64,000 nt of DNA, from the NCBI GenBank assembly GCA_947561585.1, contig CANNZV010001063.1, forward strand, positions 1-64,000, written 5' to 3'. The position numbers were made by a program, and so were the translations under genes. Of this stretch, positions 21,940-33,593 are shown one piece after another. Origin of the DNA: Caprella mutica (lineage: Eukaryota; Arthropoda; Malacostraca; Amphipoda; Caprellidae). The notes beneath the pieces were generated by a model. It was not told where the DNA came from, made no database searches, and saw nothing but the letters and a program-made list of their open reading frames with translations. The stretch's first letter is position 1, and each line of letters starts with the position of its first letter.

Positions 21940-22885
21940 GAGACCATCACAAGGCTACATTCTTATATTAGCTATAATGTGAAGGGCAGATTTAGAGTCA
22001 GTTAAAATAATAATATTGTGATTTTCTAGTTCTGGTCTGATGGCTACAAACTGCACAGCTTTCAAAATAGCATACAGCTCAAAGCCCAGTACAGAGAAAT
22101 TTGGATTAAGTTTCCAGGAAGTGACTATATTTTGATGGGGCACATACATTGCTGCTGCAGTGCTCCCATCTTCTAATTTGGAGCCATCTGTATAAATTTC
22201 TACAAAATCTTTGTAGATTTCTTCTTTTCTTGCTGAAAACATGTTCTTTTTCATTACATTCTGGGCAATGTTAGTTTCACCCTCAAACATATCAAATGCA
22301 ATTCTGCTGGTTAAGTCAATATATGGTGACACTGGAGATACATATGGTGTTGAGACTCTTCTTATATTTTTTAAACCTAGTGAATTCATAATGGTGCCAG
22401 CCCTTATATTATTCACATTTGCATAGTTGTTGCATGGTATTACACCAACTTCCTGACCAATCTCAGAGTCCTGATCAGATGCAGGACTGTACATCATTTT
22501 GCAATACCATTTTATAAATAGAAATCTAAATCTGATATCAAGTGACATAACGTACGACTCCACTTCCAGAGACAGAACTGGTGAAGTTTTCCTTGCTCCA
22601 ACAATTGTTCGCAAAGCCATGTTCTGAACTACATTAAGTTTTTTTAGCAGGGTGGCAGAAACCTCACTAAATATGACACATCTATACTCCAATTTGCTCC
22701 TAATGTAGCTAAAGTAGACACGTCTGAGCAAGTTTCTGGAGGCTCCCCATCTGTTTGATGATATGGAGCGAAGGACACAGAGTCTTCTTGAACAGTCATT
22801 TTTAAGATGATTTACATGTTCTTTGAAAGTAAGTTTGGGTGCATCAAAAATCACACCTAGCATTCTCTGATTCAGTGGCTTTTGT
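21940..22885 (-). pseudogene. Jockey-type LINE: reverse transcriptase C-terminal part and RNase H
   Basis: The minus-strand frame from about 22885 begins with RMLGVIFDAPKLTFKEHV, the region after the RT palm. It continues through the conserved thumb blocks SNRWGASRNLL, RSKLEYRCVIF and LNVVQNMALRTIVGA. The RNase H domain follows, with its first three catalytic residues visible: D in YTDGSK, E in GFELYAI, D in LTDSKSAL. A stop comes right after IIANIRM at about 21955. The rest of RNase H is at 12150-12404 beyond the LTR-type insertion. The polymerase core (fingers, palm with YxDD) and the endonuclease domain are absent. This copy is dead. Confidence 0.85.
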
Positions 22886-23881
22886 GTTGAAGGCACAAAT
22901 GCGAGAGCTAGCCACATGACCTTCCCCACAGTTTGCACATTTAGGGTTTTCTTTATTATTACAGTCACTCTTCCTGTGGTTGCCACTGCAAATCATGCAT
23001 CTTTCAGTTGCAGTGCAACCACCAGACATATGGCCGATGCGTTGACAGCGATAGCAGCGTAGAGGGGGCGGGTTATATTGCCTTATTTCGAAGGACATAT
23101 AGCCCAACTTAATTTTTTCATGCAGTACCTTCCCTGAGAAGTCTAATCTTACTGTTGTTGAATCCTCTTTTACTCCACCAGAGAATTTTGACAGTCTAGT
23201 CACCTTGATAACTTCCTCATTCGAGATTATTAGGCGCTTCAAATCATCGAGGTCTGTCTCCATTCCAATTAGACTAATCACCCCAGAGCAGTGAGGGCCA
23301 CTAATGCCTTCTGATGCTCTATATCCCTTGACAGAGCAGTTGCCTATCTCTGTGATATTTAGAAGCTTAAAAATAGCTTAAAAATTAGGCTTAACCAGTT
23401 CTACAGCCACTATATTTTGTCTTCGGTTAATTCTGACATCTTTGATCAATGTGTCTGGAATAATGTTAGACAGACAGAGAGCAATACCAACTGGATCATG
23501 GCTTAAAAACCGTGAGCCCTGTCTATCTCCATTCAGCTGTCTCAAAATTACAGTGTTTTGATTCTGAGATCCATTGCTCATTAGTGTTGCATTAGTAGGA
23601 AAATTGAACTTTTTGGTTTTATTCAAAGGGTTCTCAATCGGAGAGAGGGACTCAATCTCGCAGACACCAGCCAAGCTGCTTTGGGTTTCCGGAAGAGGAT
23701 AGGTTTCTGGAATGGTCACTTCTGTATTTGGACTGCTATTTGGCTCAATATCTTGTGTCTCAGGGAGAGGACAAGTTTCTGGGATTTCATATTTGTTACC
23801 AACTAATTGAAATAAATCTTCTGGATTAGAGTCAATAGACTCAACCATATATAAATTACTCTGGTTAGTAATTGAGTTCAT
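22860..23881 (-). pseudogene. LINE ORF1 (gag-like) with three CCHC zinc knuckles
   Basis: The N-terminal part is an open frame from ATG at 23881 to a stop at 23378, acidic and rich in PETQ-type sequence. After a frame break it continues from 23281 to 22844. That second block contains three nucleic-acid-binding knuckles in a row: CYRCQRIGHMSGGC, CMICSGNHRKSDC and CANCGEGHVASSRIC. This is the ORF1 layout of Jockey/I-group LINEs. The sequence then runs directly into the RT thumb region in another frame at about 22870, so an internal deletion has joined the end of ORF1 to the late part of ORF2. Confidence 0.85.
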
Positions 23882-24440
23882 GATTATGATTACGGTATTA
23901 CCTAAACAATACGGCTAACACTATACTTATAGGAATCTTAGGTATAATGTTACAAGCTTAGAGTTAGGTCTAATTCTAAATAAATTGATATACCAACAAA
24001 CGGTATCAATAACAAAACATACCTAGATAATAGGTACAATCTACATAAATATGGTATGATATATAGGTACTAACTAACTCTAATCTTAGAATCTACCAAT
24101 ACCACTACCTACAAAGAAAATTTTAATGAACAACAGAATAAATTTTTAACCTAAAAAGTAAACAAGGGAGGCAAAAGACAGATAGAATTGAAAAAGGGAG
24201 GGAGAAATCTACAAACTACCTGGATATCTACCCTGGTACTCAACTTACCATTAACATGCAGTTTATGAAAGAGAGCACCTAGTGGGGTGGTATGGTAGAT
24301 TGAAAATATACCAAGGTATATTTGATAGAGTGAGAGTTTGAAACAAAAAAGGGGAAAATAGATAGTACCTATTACTGGTATCTGATCTATAAAAGAATAG
24401 CAGAAAATAATTCCAGTACTTAGATTCAATACTCACAGCT
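23882..24440 (-). other. Probable LINE 5' untranslated region
   Basis: This segment lies directly upstream (minus strand) of the ORF1 start. It has no domain-bearing frame and contains several GGTA/TACC-rich stretches. The 5' limit of the LINE is not marked by any target duplication I could find. Confidence 0.4.
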
Positions 24441-24879
24441 CACTACTCCGTAATATCTATTGTAATTATGGGAAGAAACGGTGAGCATGAAAATAACTAT
24501 CTGAAATGGAGCCAGTTTTACGTAACCTTTTAGTCAAGAACGACACGTCCTGCCACCACCGAAGCTGAAACAGGAATGTCTCCGCCCCATGTTGGCTCTT
24601 CCTTCTAGCTGACCATTCAGAGAAGAGTTATCGTTATAAAATTTATCTGTAACAACATTATTCTTGCAACATTGTATCGATAAAGAGTTATGCAGTAGAG
24701 ACAGTATCTGGAAAACCTTATGCGGTGTTTACTATTTATATTTAATATTTTAGAAAGAAGAATCATTACCTTATTGGGCACACTGTAGATTCCTGCGGGG
24801 AACCTGTTGATCGTTATTACTCGAAAAGGAAGGAATTAAAATTTTCTGTCACTCCAGAAAATAGCTTCATTTTGCGTTT

Positions 24880-26424
24880 TTCTATATATGCATGGTTGAT
24901 AGACGAAATTATAAAATCACTTCAACTTGACAGAACTGTCAGAAAAGCTTGTCCGTTAAAATTTCTAGAACATTGGATTTGGTTATGAATACATAAAAAA
25001 ATTTACTGGCGGATTTAGCAACTTTAGTTATCCTGGATGGTAGCTCGTGCAAGCTATCAACTTGATTTTTTTTTTCAGTAAATTTAAAGAGTTACGCCAA
25101 AGATATTATACTACAATAAGATGCACTACTCTCGACAATCTCTATTTTAAAAGTGCGTTGTGGCGCCTCTGGTTTCAAAGCGAGAAATAGAATTGAAATA
25201 TTGTCAGGACAATCGAGGTATGTTGTGTGCGTGACGTCATAACAGCAACACTCTAAAATAATATTTAAGACAATTGAAGATGAAGAAAGTAACATTATGA
25301 AATCTGTTTATTTATTTCGATTATAAAAAACAGTGATGAGTCCATTCATGTTAAGAGCTAAGTGAGAATTATCACGAAAGTAAAGGCCCTTTTACACGTA
25401 CACTCATTACCTTCGGAATTCCTAATTGAGGCACTAAGCCCCGCCCACTACAAGCCAAAATGGCCTTTATAGCGTGAGCGGCACTAGTGACTGACACAAT
25501 CCTGCCATATCAAACATGTTCTGATTTTTAACTCATGAGCGGCAGTGATAAGGAACGGTTATGTTAATAATTGTTCTTGTATAATGACAACAGTGAAAAC
25601 AGTTTTAATCAATTTTCAATAATTAATATCAAACTGTGGAAATTGGATTTGCTTCATGCATATTATATAATAATAAAGAAAGGGGGAGGGGAGGCCTAGT
25701 TAATATGATAGATAAACATTAGTTATTTAATAATATATAATATTTCAGATGATAATACTGTATTTTCAGAAAAAATAAGGTTTTTATTAGTTAACATTAG
25801 TCCACCTTGATCTTCTTTTTCGCTTTTTGTCTCTTGTTAATACAACCAAACACAGTGTTACCTTTTGGCTATAATCAGAGAAGGACATACTGTAAGCGGT
25901 GAACGGCTGCAATGGCTGTACGTGTAAAAGCGCATCAGTAATCACTCACGCTCATTGCTTGTATGGGCGGGGTCTAAAATTTCTCATATGGAATGAATGC
26001 GGAGAAAAGAGTGTACGTGTAAAATGGCCTTAAGATGCACCTATAATACATATACATTGCACTGGATGCCGCGTCCACAGAATGAATTGATTACTAAATA
26101 CTTATCGGTTGAATTTGTGTTACTTATACATTCACCTTTTTATGAACAGTTTCAGATGTTTTTTGTTCACAGAAGCCTCAACGAAAGGATATTATGCATA
26201 AAAATTAGATAACCGCTTTGATAAAGCATATGCTCAGCAGCTCGAAACATTTTGCTTTTAAGTCCTAACAAAAAGCATATGTTCGAATGATTTTGCTTAA
26301 AGCTCTAATAAAAAGCATATGCTCGAATGTTTTTGCTTAAAGCCCTTACAAAATGCATATGCTTCAAAATAATATAAGCAAATTCTTACGAGCATATGCA
26401 AAATAAGCCATGTCACAGCCCTAT
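24880..26424. mobile_element. Second, inverted and diverged copy of the hAT-like element
   Basis: From 26424 leftwards, the reverse complement follows the left half of the element at 17690: TAGGGCTGTGACATGGCTTA, the GAGCATATGC subterminal repeats, the TGACGTCA arm (25185-25270), and a segment around 24930-25130 equal to 19290-19480 reversed. The similarity fades near 24880 and no left terminus was found, so the copy is truncated or joined to LINE sequence. A MITE interrupts it at 25384-26030. Confidence 0.75.
25384..26030. mobile_element. MITE with AGGCCCTTTTACACGTACAC ends
   Basis: The left end AGGCCCTTTTACACGTACAC and the right end (reversed AGGCCATTTTACACGTACAC) match at 19 of 20 positions. 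TAA flanks both sides (25381-25383, 26031-26033), which fits a PIF/Harbinger-type 3-bp duplication. It lacks transposase. It resembles in its ends the TTAA-bounded element at 52148-52548. Confidence 0.7.
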
Positions 26425-26429
26425 TTATT

Positions 26430-29080
26430 AATATTTAACTATGACCTAGGGCTAGGACCTATTATGAAGCGCGTGCACTAAAATTATAGCTGCACTGACA
26501 CCACCAGATTCACTTCATAAGTTCATAGTCGAGAATAAGATTAATGACAAAATTAATTGCTCAATAGAAAAAATTTGCTCCAGGTTAAAATAAAGAACCA
26601 AATACAAAAGACTTTGTACTAGTTGTCACACAGGAAAATGGCACATAGCCAGCTACGCTACCACCAATCGATTGTAGTGATCAATAATTTTGCAAAAAGA
26701 GACTAAAGCACTGTTGAGTGTTGACTGCATTAACAGATGGAAGATGAACTGAGGAGGTGATAGAAAAAAAACCTGTGCGCCATTCTTAGCTAAAATTGAA
26801 AACTTTGCAATTGAAAAGTACAACCATAGCGCTATAGAATAAATAAGAAATATCTAGTGAAAATTACTGACAGCTAATAAATTGAGCCTTTATAAACATG
26901 TAAAAAAGTTGCCCAGGAATGTATTTTACATGTAAAAAAAGTTGCCCAAGAATTAATTTAAGCCCTTTCTAAATCATGTGCAATTGATATTTTAATAAAA
27001 TAATTGTCATGTGTTTAGTTTCTTTCATTCCATACCAGTACAAAGGGGAAATTGTGGAAATGCCTAGATTTAAGTAATGTGTCCTGTAATTAAAGTTTTA
27101 ATAATCGTAGATTTTTCATAAAGTTATTTGTTCAAGTTAAACTTCTTGGTGTGTAGCCATGTGACAATTGAGTTATGCACTCAAGTGAATAGTGATATAC
27201 GGCCACTTATAGTCTCAGTTATTTAATTTACTTTATTCCCTCCTTCCTTTGAATTACTTATTCCATTGATATTCCTTCATCGTTCCCTCTTCTTTTGGAT
27301 GTTTTATTCCGTTGTTTTTCCCTCTTCCTTTAGTGGTCTTCTTCCATAGGTTGTCCTGTAATATTCCCTCTTACTTTAGATGTCTTATTCAATTGGCATT
27401 CCTTCATTATTCCATTGAGCTTCATCTCCGTGATTCCCTAGATGTTCCTTTGTGATTATTCCATAAAATGTCAAAATATTGCATTCCCTAAATATCAAAA
27501 ATGATAATCATGGAATATTCCGAGAATGTTTTGGGAATATCCACTTTTTGCGCGGGATATAGGGACTAATTTCCCGAAACATAGACACTTTAAGTTATGA
27601 ATATTAAGGTAGTCTGTGGATCTACAGTAATTCTTCAGTTTAGGCTCGTGAGAAATGATAGTCTGGGAACCACTGCTTTGAATGAAACTGAAAACAGAGG
27701 AACTCAAGAAAACAACATTCTGAATTTGATATTTTACTATTTACAAAGAAGATTATCAGCAGACAGCACAAAAAATAGCAATATAATCAATATTTTAACC
27801 ATTATCATTGGATTCAAATATGAAGTCTGTTCGAACAGGGTTAATGGACATACACTATTCGAAAAGTGAAAACGGATTGAAAACTAAAACGAATTGATTC
27901 TAGTTCCAATAGGTGGTGAAAAGAAAATTTTAAGGTCTGGTGATACACCGCGTGGTAATAACAACATGGTAGTTAGTGCCGCGTGGTAATAGTGTCGATT
28001 ATTTGCTAGCTGAATATTTTGAGGTGAAAGTTAGTTTGAGTTTTCACCACCAGATGGTACGTGCGACAGAAATCTATTCAGTGAATTTCTCTAAAAATGG
28101 ACAGAAAAAACCTTACACTCACATTGAATAAAAAGAAAACACCCCAACAAACTATAAGAGATATTTACATAGAGGCTTTGGGTTTGCTATCAACAGAAAT
28201 TTGAGGTGGAACTTAATTCATTGGAAGCCTGTTTGACTGACGAGGTAGGTATTTAGTGAGTGTGTAGCCTAGTACACTGACCAGATTAAGGTGTGTGTGC
28301 TCTAAAATGTGATAGGCCTCTCCAAAGTACCGAGCTTACGAGTACAACTATTTACAATATAGTATGGTCCTTAATCTCTAGAGGTAATAATTACAATCAA
28401 TCAAACAAAAAAATATAAGTTAACATCAAGACCATGTAAAGCTGTATGAATTAGTGGAGAAAAATTAAAATTTATACATAGGTCAGTCTGCAGACCAAGA
28501 ATTTACTCCTATAAAATATTAACCCAATGCTCTAAAAAGTCTCAACCCACAAGAGTTCCACCAATCAACCATCACAAGATTTTAAAAAGCATACCGTGGT
28601 TGAAATTTGAAGACTTTTTCCACCGACCCCGTGATTTTATTATCAATTTAGATCTTAATTTAATGCTAAAATTATTACCTATTACATATTTAGAAACATC
28701 CGAGAAGTAGTTTTTCTTTACAGAGACGATTTTTACTTTTTTATTAGTTTAGCGTAAACACATTAATATTTATCCAAGGCATCGTTAGTATAAGGTATGA
28801 TTTGTGTGTAGCAAAGTTACATTGGCTACAGTAGCAAGGTTACATTGGCTACAGTAGCTTTGTTACACTGGAGATAGTCATGAGTTGATGGCTGTACAGT
28901 TGCATGCAGTATCATTAGATACTATTTATAAACAAATGAGCTTAATAAAGACCTATATACATAGCAATCAGTAGGACAAACCCCATCATTCTTAAGCTAG
29001 AAGCTTCATCAATACCGAACATGAAAACCTAACGTTAAGCAAGAGATAACAGAAAGAAATGGCGGTGATACACAATCTAA
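26430..29080. other. Intergenic DNA with scattered repeat remnants
   Basis: No gene seen. Recognisable pieces: a weak TTTAACGTC-family fragment at 26740-26900, and a pyrimidine-rich degenerate repeat with TTATTCCATTG/TATTCC motifs at 27230-27440. GGGAACCACTG at about 27665-27675 resembles the right end of a hAT element. A short duplication, TTACATTGGCTACAGTAGC, lies at 28817-28860. Confidence 0.45.
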
Positions 29081-29086
29081 AGAGAA

Positions 29087-29092
29087 TTTATT
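29087..29092 (-). terminator. Candidate poly(A) signal of the A20/AN1 gene
   Basis: TTTATT on the plus strand reads AATAAA on the minus strand. It lies about 140 bases after the stop codon at 29234, a plausible 3'-UTR length. It is the first perfect hexamer I see downstream of the stop. Confidence 0.5.
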
Positions 29093-29233
29093 ACAACTGC
29101 CCAAAAAACTACGCATTGCTACTTGATCAAAGAAAAGAGGTCTAGATTATTGGCTGAAAAGATGTGGATGGTAACCTGTCTGATAGCAGGGATGAGATGA
29201 ATGAGAGGCAATTGGAGACTAGAGCTACTGCTC

Positions 29234-32135
29234 TCATATCTTCTGAATTTTCTCGCCTTTAATCACAGGGTTATTGCGCCTAATTTCTTCTGCCCCTAAT
29301 TCTCGGTAGTTGAAGGAACACTCGTGTTTATCACTGTACCTGTGCACAGAGCAGTACAGACCTCCACAGCGGCATGTGAAACCTGTAAACAAAAAAACAT
29401 TAGAGAGGAAATGTTAAACTACTTACTACCAAACCTAACAACAAAAAGAACCATTCTCTTTTGACTATTATCTTTCGAGACACTCACCAGTTAGGCCAAC
29501 TTTCTTCTTGCAAGTCGAGCATTTGTTTTTCTTCTTCTTTGAGCCACTTTCTTTATCAGAGGCGCTTGAGTTGTCGTCTGCGTCAGCAATGGCGGAGACT
29601 GAAGTGGTGGGGGAGGGGGGGACGATGGCGTCTGTGGTGGAGGGGGTCACTGCGGTGGAACTGGCGCTAGTGGAGGAACTTCCGGAACTGGCTGGCGGGG
29701 TGCAACTTTCGCTAATCTGTAAAAAGTAGAGACCGTTAGTACAATTGGTAGCCACTTTCTTTCCTCTAGGAGACAGCGATTTAATATCACTGTAATGGAA
29801 GAGTGAGCATTATTTCAGTTGCTTCATTTACCTAGTAAGTCCTTTTCATTTTCAATGAGAATCTTGTCTAGAAATTAGGGAGAAAAACAAAGCTTTCACG
29901 TCTGATATGGCAACACTGTATCCACTTTACGAACTTATCTTTATATTGACTAGCATTATTTCACACTTTAGAATTTATGAAAGGAGAAAATTAAACTGAA
30001 TCTGACTGGCAACATTAATTAACGAAATAGAAAGACCAGAAATAAAATGGATGCTAAAATGTCATTGATAGCAAACTAGTGTGATGGTTTTAATGTAGTG
30101 ACATTAGAACCTTTTCTAAAATGTCATTGATAGCAAACTAGTGTGATGGTTTTAATGTAGTGACATTGGAACCTTTTCTAAAATTTCATTGATAGCAAAC
30201 TAGTGTGATGGTTTTAATGTAGTGACATTAGAACCTTTTCTAAAATGTCATTGATAGCAAACTAGTGTGATGGTTTTAATGTAGTGACATTAGAACCTTT
30301 TCTAAAATGTCATTGATAGCAAACTAGTGTGATGGTTTTAATGTAGTGACATTAGAACCTTTTCTAAAATGTCATTGATAGCAAACTAGTGTGATGGTTT
30401 TAATGTAGTGACATTAGAACCTTTTCTAAAATGTCATTGATAGCAAACTAGTGTGATGGTTTTAATGTGTTTAACCTTTTCTAAAATGGCTACAGTCTTA
30501 GGCCCATACTATACTAGCAGTTTCACCGCTGCGTTTTCACTGCCCAGTTTACTCGTCTTAAATTAATTACGGTTAAATGAATTGAAAACAAATTTGCACA
30601 CTATACTAGCGTTTTTGCCGCCTTTCATTCATTTAACCGTTATTAATTGAAGAGGCGTAAACTGGGCAGTGAAAACGAGGCGGTGAAACTGCTAGTATAG
30701 TGTGGGATGAGACTAAGGTATTTTAGTCACCTTATTACTCTGAAAAATATCACTGGTAATTTACCTTACAACAAAGTGAACAAGTGACTGTATCTACTAG
30801 TCAATAGTAACTATAAAGAAGAATTAAAATCGCAATACTAGTGCCCTATAGTCTAAAGAAAAAAAAGATATTAATAATATAATAAAAGTAATCTCCCCAC
30901 GCTAATTTACTGAGAGCACCTAACAAGGGTTACGTGTAACAGTCACCACTCATTGTAGTACAGACACACCCTGCTCTTATTAAGTCTCACACTTATCACA
31001 ATCGAATAAGTGTGGGACAAGTCTCTCTTTTATTTCTTCTGGTAGCTATAGAAAATATTTTAGGAGTGATTTTGGTAATCTTCAGTTAAGCTGTTTCCGT
31101 TGTAACTTATGCACGTGGGATAGATTTAAAATAGTTTCATGTCAAGTAATAGCTATACGTTATTTAACATAAAATTATTTATAGTATATATATTCCACCT
31201 GCATTACAGCGAGAACAATAACTAAAGATTACTAACCAATTTACCAAAGTTACTCCTAAAATATTATCTATACCAGGAGAAATAAAAGCGAAACATGTCC
31301 CACACTTATTTGATTGTCATAAGTGTGAGTTGTAATAAGAGCGGGGGTGCTGCATTCGATACTCTTTGAGATGACATGTCAAAAACAGAGGTTCAAATTT
31401 CAATTCAAGTGAGCAGTAACTAATAAATTAGTAGGGTTTAGACTTTGCTTTGGAACCAATGGTCATATCGCTGACGTCTAAATGAACCTAAATACAAAGG
31501 ACTGGAAGAAGCAGTCAGAAAGGAAAGCGACTCCATGAACAAAACAAATAGTTTGAATTTAAAGGTCATTTTCTGGGTTAAGCACTCTGTACTGGAAGGT
31601 ACATAGGGTAGACAGTGGTGGTACCCCCATGCTTACTATGTACTCACCTGGGGGATAGATGGCACTGTAGGCTGGGCGGTGGAGTGGATAGACTCTCCCC
31701 CGGTGGACGGAGAGGAGGCAGTGGAGGGGGGCTGCTGTTGCTTCTTCAGAAGATCTTTGTAACATTTCGAACAAAGACCTGAAAAGAGAGAGAGAGACCG
31801 TCAGGGTATGATGTGGATTGTGAGTGTGAAACACACCACACAGTGTGTGAAACACACCACACAGTGTGTGAAACACACCACACAGTGTGTGAAATACAAA
31901 GTATTTTCATTAATTTCAATCGGCTTTTTTAGTTCTCATTTTAGTGTTTAGTAGTTATTAACTTTGTGTAGCTAAAAAGTCTCTAACTTATAAATAATTA
32001 TAATAGTGTAAGTTTCAAGCTTCCTCCCTAGAGATTTATAGCCTCACCTTCAGTGTTAGAGGAGCCAAAGAAACCACAGCCAGTCCTGCAGAGCACAGGA
32101 CCTGCTTCCAGCTGGTTGCTTTCGCTTCGTTCCAT
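29234..32135 (-). CDS. ZFAND6-like: A20/AN1-type zinc-finger protein (ZFAND5/ZFAND6 ortholog), 4 coding exons
   Basis: Exons, minus strand: 32135-32048, 31778-31648, 29716-29488 and 29382-29234. All introns are GT-AG. The exons sum to 597 nt: 198 codons plus a stop. Residues 16-35 (C16, C20, C32, C35) form an A20 finger with GCGFFG. Residues 139-171 form an AN1 finger: C139, C142, C153, C155, C160, H163, H169, C171, with the signature RCGGLYC and HRYSDKHEC. The protein ends GEKIQKI, as in animal ZFAND5/6. The middle is Ser/Thr/Pro-rich, then KKKK before AN1. Known relatives (about 208-213 residues) bind ubiquitin through A20 and link stress or NF-kB signalling with the proteasome in the cytosol. 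That role is by homology. ZFAND5 versus ZFAND6 cannot be separated here. The start ATG lies 12 nt inside its exon and is the only one giving a full A20 finger. Confidence 0.95.
30055..30487. repeat. 62-bp minisatellite, 7 copies (intronic)
   Basis: Nearly identical head-to-tail units containing GTCATTGATAGCAAACTAG and GTAGTGACATTAGAACC. The final unit has lost about 12 bp. It lies in the last-but-one intron of the A20/AN1 gene. Confidence 0.95.
30496..30717. mobile_element. Palindromic MITE (intronic)
   Basis: The arms (ACTATACTAGCAGTTTCACC on the left, its complement on the right) fold across nearly the whole 222 bp. Inner arms (TTTTCACTGCCCAGTTTAC) also pair. It directly follows the 62-bp array. 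Target duplication is ambiguous (CTTAG/CTAAG at the edges). Confidence 0.7.
30966..31350. mobile_element. MITE with ~55-bp inverted ends (intronic)
   Basis: The left arm CACCCTGCTCTTATTAAGTC..ATAAGTGTGGGAC pairs with the right arm GTCCCACACTTATTTGAT..AATAAGAGCGGGGGTGC. The middle is AT-rich with no coding capacity. Target duplication was not resolved. Confidence 0.7.
31430..31560 (+). repeat. Dispersed repeat (TTTAACGTC family), short copy
   Basis: GGGTTTAGACTTTG, GGTCATATCGCTGACGTC, then GGACTGGAAGAAGCAGTCAG and GACTCCATGAAC give the same order of blocks as at 50920 and 61890. It lies about 90 bp from the second coding exon. Confidence 0.6.
31822..31895. repeat. 21-bp tandem repeat, about 3 copies
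   Basis: The unit CACACAGTGTGTGAAACACAC is itself nearly palindromic (CACACAGTGTGTG). It lies in the intron just upstream of the second coding exon. Confidence 0.8.
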
Positions 32136-32147
32136 TTGTCCAGACAG
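32136..32147 (-). other. 5'-UTR part of first coding exon
   Basis: Twelve bases (CTGTCTGGACAA on the minus strand) lie between the 3' splice site (CTTTTCAG, AG at 32149-32148) and the start codon at 32135-32133. Confidence 0.75.
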
Positions 32148-32706
32148 CTGAAAAGAAAGAACTCTTTAGAACAAGCCAGACGAAACAGTGTGTAGTGACA
32201 TACCAATGGTTACAACAAGAAAGACTGACTGAATATATATATAGTATTGTTGTATATTTAATGGTAATTAGGTACTTTTAAGTACCTTAAGTTTTTTTAG
32301 GGTGATGGTATTCAGGTAACGGTAAAGTAGCCATTAGTGGCTATAGGTCTCGTTATTGTTTTCAATTATTCGGAAGTTAAAAAAAAAGTCTGAGGGTAGT
32401 GCAAAACACACAGAAAACAAATTAAATCACATATTATAGCTAAAATATAGAACAAAATTTGAAATGATTTATAGTTTTACTACAAGTAACTTTAGATCTA
32501 ATGAATAGATAGTAAGTAAAACGAGTGGAGGGGACATTTAAAATACTGACTACTGATAGTGTTAGTGAAGATTATCTCGCCAAGATATCAAATATTGAAT
32601 GAAGATTGAAGAGTAAAATAATCTCCTAATAAAAGAAATAGGGTCATGGCTTTAATTACTCTGTTAATAAGCTACTAAAGCCGGTAATTGTTCTATAGGG
32701 ACTAAC

Positions 32707-32795
32707 CTTGGCGGTTTTCTGTGAGCTTCTTTTGAAGAAAATGGGGATTAGTTAGCTAGTAGCTAATGCTGCTGCAGTCTCTCGCAACTTGTCAA
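32707..32795 (-). other. Predicted non-coding exon of the A20/AN1 gene
   Basis: This 89-nt segment is preceded by a pyrimidine tract and CAG (AG at 32797-32796) and followed by AAG|GTTAGT. It has no in-frame start and lies about 560 bp upstream of the ATG exon. The CTTTTCAG acceptor matches that of the next exon. It is predicted from splice signals only. Confidence 0.5.
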
Positions 32796-33593
32796 CTGAA
32801 AAGAAAAGAACAACAATTAGCATCATCCAAATGAGGAAACCAAAACTACACTGCAGAGGCATCAGAAATTCTTTTGACACAATAAAATAAATAACATCAA
32901 ATATTGCAATAGAGAATGTAGAGTTTGGTGGTATGGAATTAGACACAAATTTTATGTCCCTAGTGTTATGATTGGTCAATAATAAATAACTAAAATATTT
33001 AATAGAGGAAATTAGATAAGGTAAATACAATTTCTGGATTAGCTTCCGTTGTTTACCACTAGTTACAATACTAATAGTGTTAAGCTGTTAGTGTGGAGTA
33101 TAAGATGCACGGTAGGTAGAAAGTGCGTGCGTTACTGTTACGCAATGCGTTGCGTTAGGGGAGGTGGCGATGCGTAGAGACACCACTTTCACTGTGTGTG
33201 ACTTAGCATACTGCTACCATTTACAATTTAGAACATTAAGCGTCACAGTAACCTTAGCATTCTCTTTGAGGTTAGACCTACATTGAGCAGGTCACACCAA
33301 CTGTGTCAGGGTCATTGCGCCACCACTCTGTCAACTCAGTCAGTGCTGGAAACGTTTTACCGACAAATGCACGATTGATAAAGGAAAAGATAATTGAGAA
33401 CCATTTAGATAATGGACCAAACGAAACATGACTAGAAAATCAAACAAACGTAGCATTTGTAAAGGAGATTCAATAAATTATTGATGATATTTATCAATAG
33501 ATTCGAGTGATATAAATAGATGATGCAGAGTTATTCAGTACAGGTGCACCAAGACATGTGATACTAGAGTGATTTCACAGTCACTAGTTTGGC

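Noticed and set aside
29461..29729. Plus-strand frames over the A20/AN1 exon
   Set aside because: They are shadows of the minus-strand coding exon 29716-29488, whose reading frame joins both zinc fingers.
31559..31876. 105-codon minus-strand frame with HTLCGVF repeats
   Set aside because: It is the wrong frame across the second coding exon and the 21-bp intronic repeat. The spliced frame gives [12 protein letters not shown].
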